From Nitrososphaeraceae archaeon (lineage in GTDB: Archaea > Thermoproteota > Nitrososphaeria > Nitrososphaerales > Nitrososphaeraceae): 64,000 bases of DNA. Shown here one piece after another: positions 63,169-64,000 of the stretch (the stretch's first letter is position 1; each line of letters opens with the position of its first letter). The position numbers were made by a program, and so were the translations under genes. Below the pieces are notes generated by a model. The model ran no database searches. It was not told where the DNA came from and worked only from the letters and a program-made list of their open reading frames with translations. The stretch lies in the NCBI GenBank assembly GCA_031316115.1, contig JALDRC010000001.1, forward strand, positions 186,001-250,000, read 5' to 3'.

Positions 63169-63582
63169 TTGATAGAAGGTGCTAGGAATAATAAATTTTC
63201 AGTATCCAGGATTCCTATAGAGATCGCCATAGAAAAAAAAGGAATAATTAAAGCTCAACTTATCCGTCATTTGGCCCCTTTAACAATTTCAGAAATATTA
63301 AAAAATCTACCACTAAAAGGGAATGCTTACTCTCATCTTAATAGATTTTATTATTTACCTACTAATTTAGAATTAGGGGCCGAAAAACAAAAAAATGTCT
63401 TTAATAGTGGAGATATATCATACTTACCTTCAAACGGTGCTATTTGTTTTTTTGTTGCTGAAACAGAAACCTCTCTAATGAATTATATCGGAAAAATTAT
63501 ATCTAATATGGATATCCTTAGAAAATTAGAATCGACGGATATCCTGACTGTACGTGAAGATAGTGTTTTAGCTACTGACTAG
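63169..63582 (+). CDS. Cyclophilin-like fold protein (TM1367-like)
   Basis: A 137-residue protein starting with TTG at 63169. It matches TM1367/DUF369-like cyclophilin-fold proteins: IAIEKKGIIKAQLIRHLAPLT, EILKNLPLKGNAYSHL, then GDISYLPSNGAICFFVA with the GxIxFF strand. These look like small relatives of cyclophilin with unclear activity. It is encoded opposite to and overlapping the S25e 3' end by 15 bp. Confidence 0.75.
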   Translation: MIEGARNNKFSVSRIPIEIAIEKKGIIKAQLIRHLAPLTISEILKNLPLKGNAYSHLNRFYYLPTNLELGAEKQKNVFNSGDISYLPSNGAICFFVAETETSLMNYIGKIISNMDILRKLESTDILTVREDSVLATD

Positions 63583-63885
63583 AGAATAGATTCGATGACC
63601 ACTATAACCACCTATTCTAGTAACTTTTCCCTTGCTTTCTAAATTTTTAATATAGTTGTTCGCTACAGAAATCTTTACACCTAATGTCTTTGAAATTGCT
63701 TGAATAGTTATTGATTTCATGCCTTGTAATTTACTCGTATCATTAAGGTCATCTATAAAAACAGAAGATTTTTGTCTTTGAGCCTTAGATATAGGTTTAG
63801 CTTCCTCTTTCTTAGGTTTAGCAGAGGCTTCCTTATTTTGCTTTGGATTAGATTTGGTAGTTGGTTTTTTTTTTACTCCACCCAT
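63568..63885 (-). CDS. rps25e: Small ribosomal subunit protein S25e
   Basis: A 105-residue S25e. A Lys-rich N-terminal tail (KKKPTTKSNPKQNKEASAK) is followed by the winged-helix core SITIQAISKTLGVKISVAN, NYIKNLESKGKVTRIGGYSGH, ending RIYSLVSS. Typical for archaeal S25e. A TATA-like stretch ('ttataaattatata') at about 63911-63924 lies upstream. Convergent with the cyclophilin-like gene. Confidence 0.9.
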   Translation of the reverse strand: MGGVKKKPTTKSNPKQNKEASAKPKKEEAKPISKAQRQKSSVFIDDLNDTSKLQGMKSITIQAISKTLGVKISVANNYIKNLESKGKVTRIGGYSGHRIYSLVSS

Positions 63886-64000
63886 ATTTAGATCCCAGAT
63901 AACCCATTTTATAAATTATATAGAAATAATAATCTATAATCTCAATTAGAACTAAGAATACTTTAAAAGATATTTTTTATTAGATTGATTATTGGATTTT

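Overview
The window reads as a chromosomal segment of an AT-rich mesophilic thaumarchaeon (class Nitrososphaeria, probably order Nitrososphaerales). Four things point there: archaeal information-processing genes (TFIIB, L15e, S8e, S25e, SRP19, Gar1, RpoK, archaeal-type PheS/PheT and TrpS), an archaeal geranylgeranyl reductase, an intron-containing tRNA-Ala, and a three-gene biotin-dependent acyl-CoA carboxylase of the kind used in the 3-hydroxypropionate/4-hydroxybutyrate cycle. There is also a NirK-like cupredoxin protein. No amo genes or rRNA genes are present, so ammonia oxidation cannot be shown from this window. Many genes begin with TTG or GTG directly behind an archaeal TATA-like box, consistent with leaderless transcripts.

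Layout. 0-3.9 kb: a [NiFe] hydrogenase locus (HypE, small and large subunits, maturation protease and two unassigned small genes). 3.9-7.9 kb: a gene graveyard with two decayed IS6-like copies, a secreted-protein pseudogene, an HD-domain remnant, a cytidine deaminase pseudogene and a 34-bp direct-repeat cluster. 7.9-12.5 kb: a secreted beta-propeller, a membrane-protein pair and a universal stress protein (Usp). 12.6-15.4 kb: remains of an integrated element (a helix-turn-helix pseudogene and a C2H2 zinc-finger gene) plus an intact IS481-type insertion sequence. 15.4-24.5 kb: stress and membrane functions (two Usp genes, a large P-type ATPase, a CBS protein, a NirK-like cupredoxin). 25-28.7 kb: the carboxylase operon. 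29-36.8 kb: Hsp20, CBS regulators, nicotinate salvage (PncB, PncA), and an IS6 copy with its target duplication. 37.6-45.6 kb: a thioredoxin-fold DUF255 protein, a ferredoxin fusion, tRNA-Ala, a 2-hydroxyacid dehydrogenase, RidA and L15e. 45.6-48.1 kb: a YcaO-TfuA pair facing a previously uncalled 58-residue RiPP-precursor-like gene, followed by a structured RNA candidate. 48.4-57.9 kb: PheT/PheS, TrpS, CoaD, a second nearly identical ferredoxin domain, a methyltransferase and geranylgeranyl reductase. 58.5-64 kb: a dense minus-strand block with TFB, Gar1, SRP19, S8e, ScpB, ScpA and RpoK.

The best candidate for an undescribed system is the YcaO-TfuA locus. A tightly coupled thioamidation-type enzyme pair sits divergently next to a small peptide with the leader signature seen in NHLP/Franean1_4349-type precursor peptides. 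Other notable signals are a 23-bp coding tandem repeat open in all three frames, a near-identical ferredoxin cassette at two loci, a NirK-like protein apparently lacking the inter-domain type 2 copper histidine, and a roughly 150-nt structured RNA candidate.
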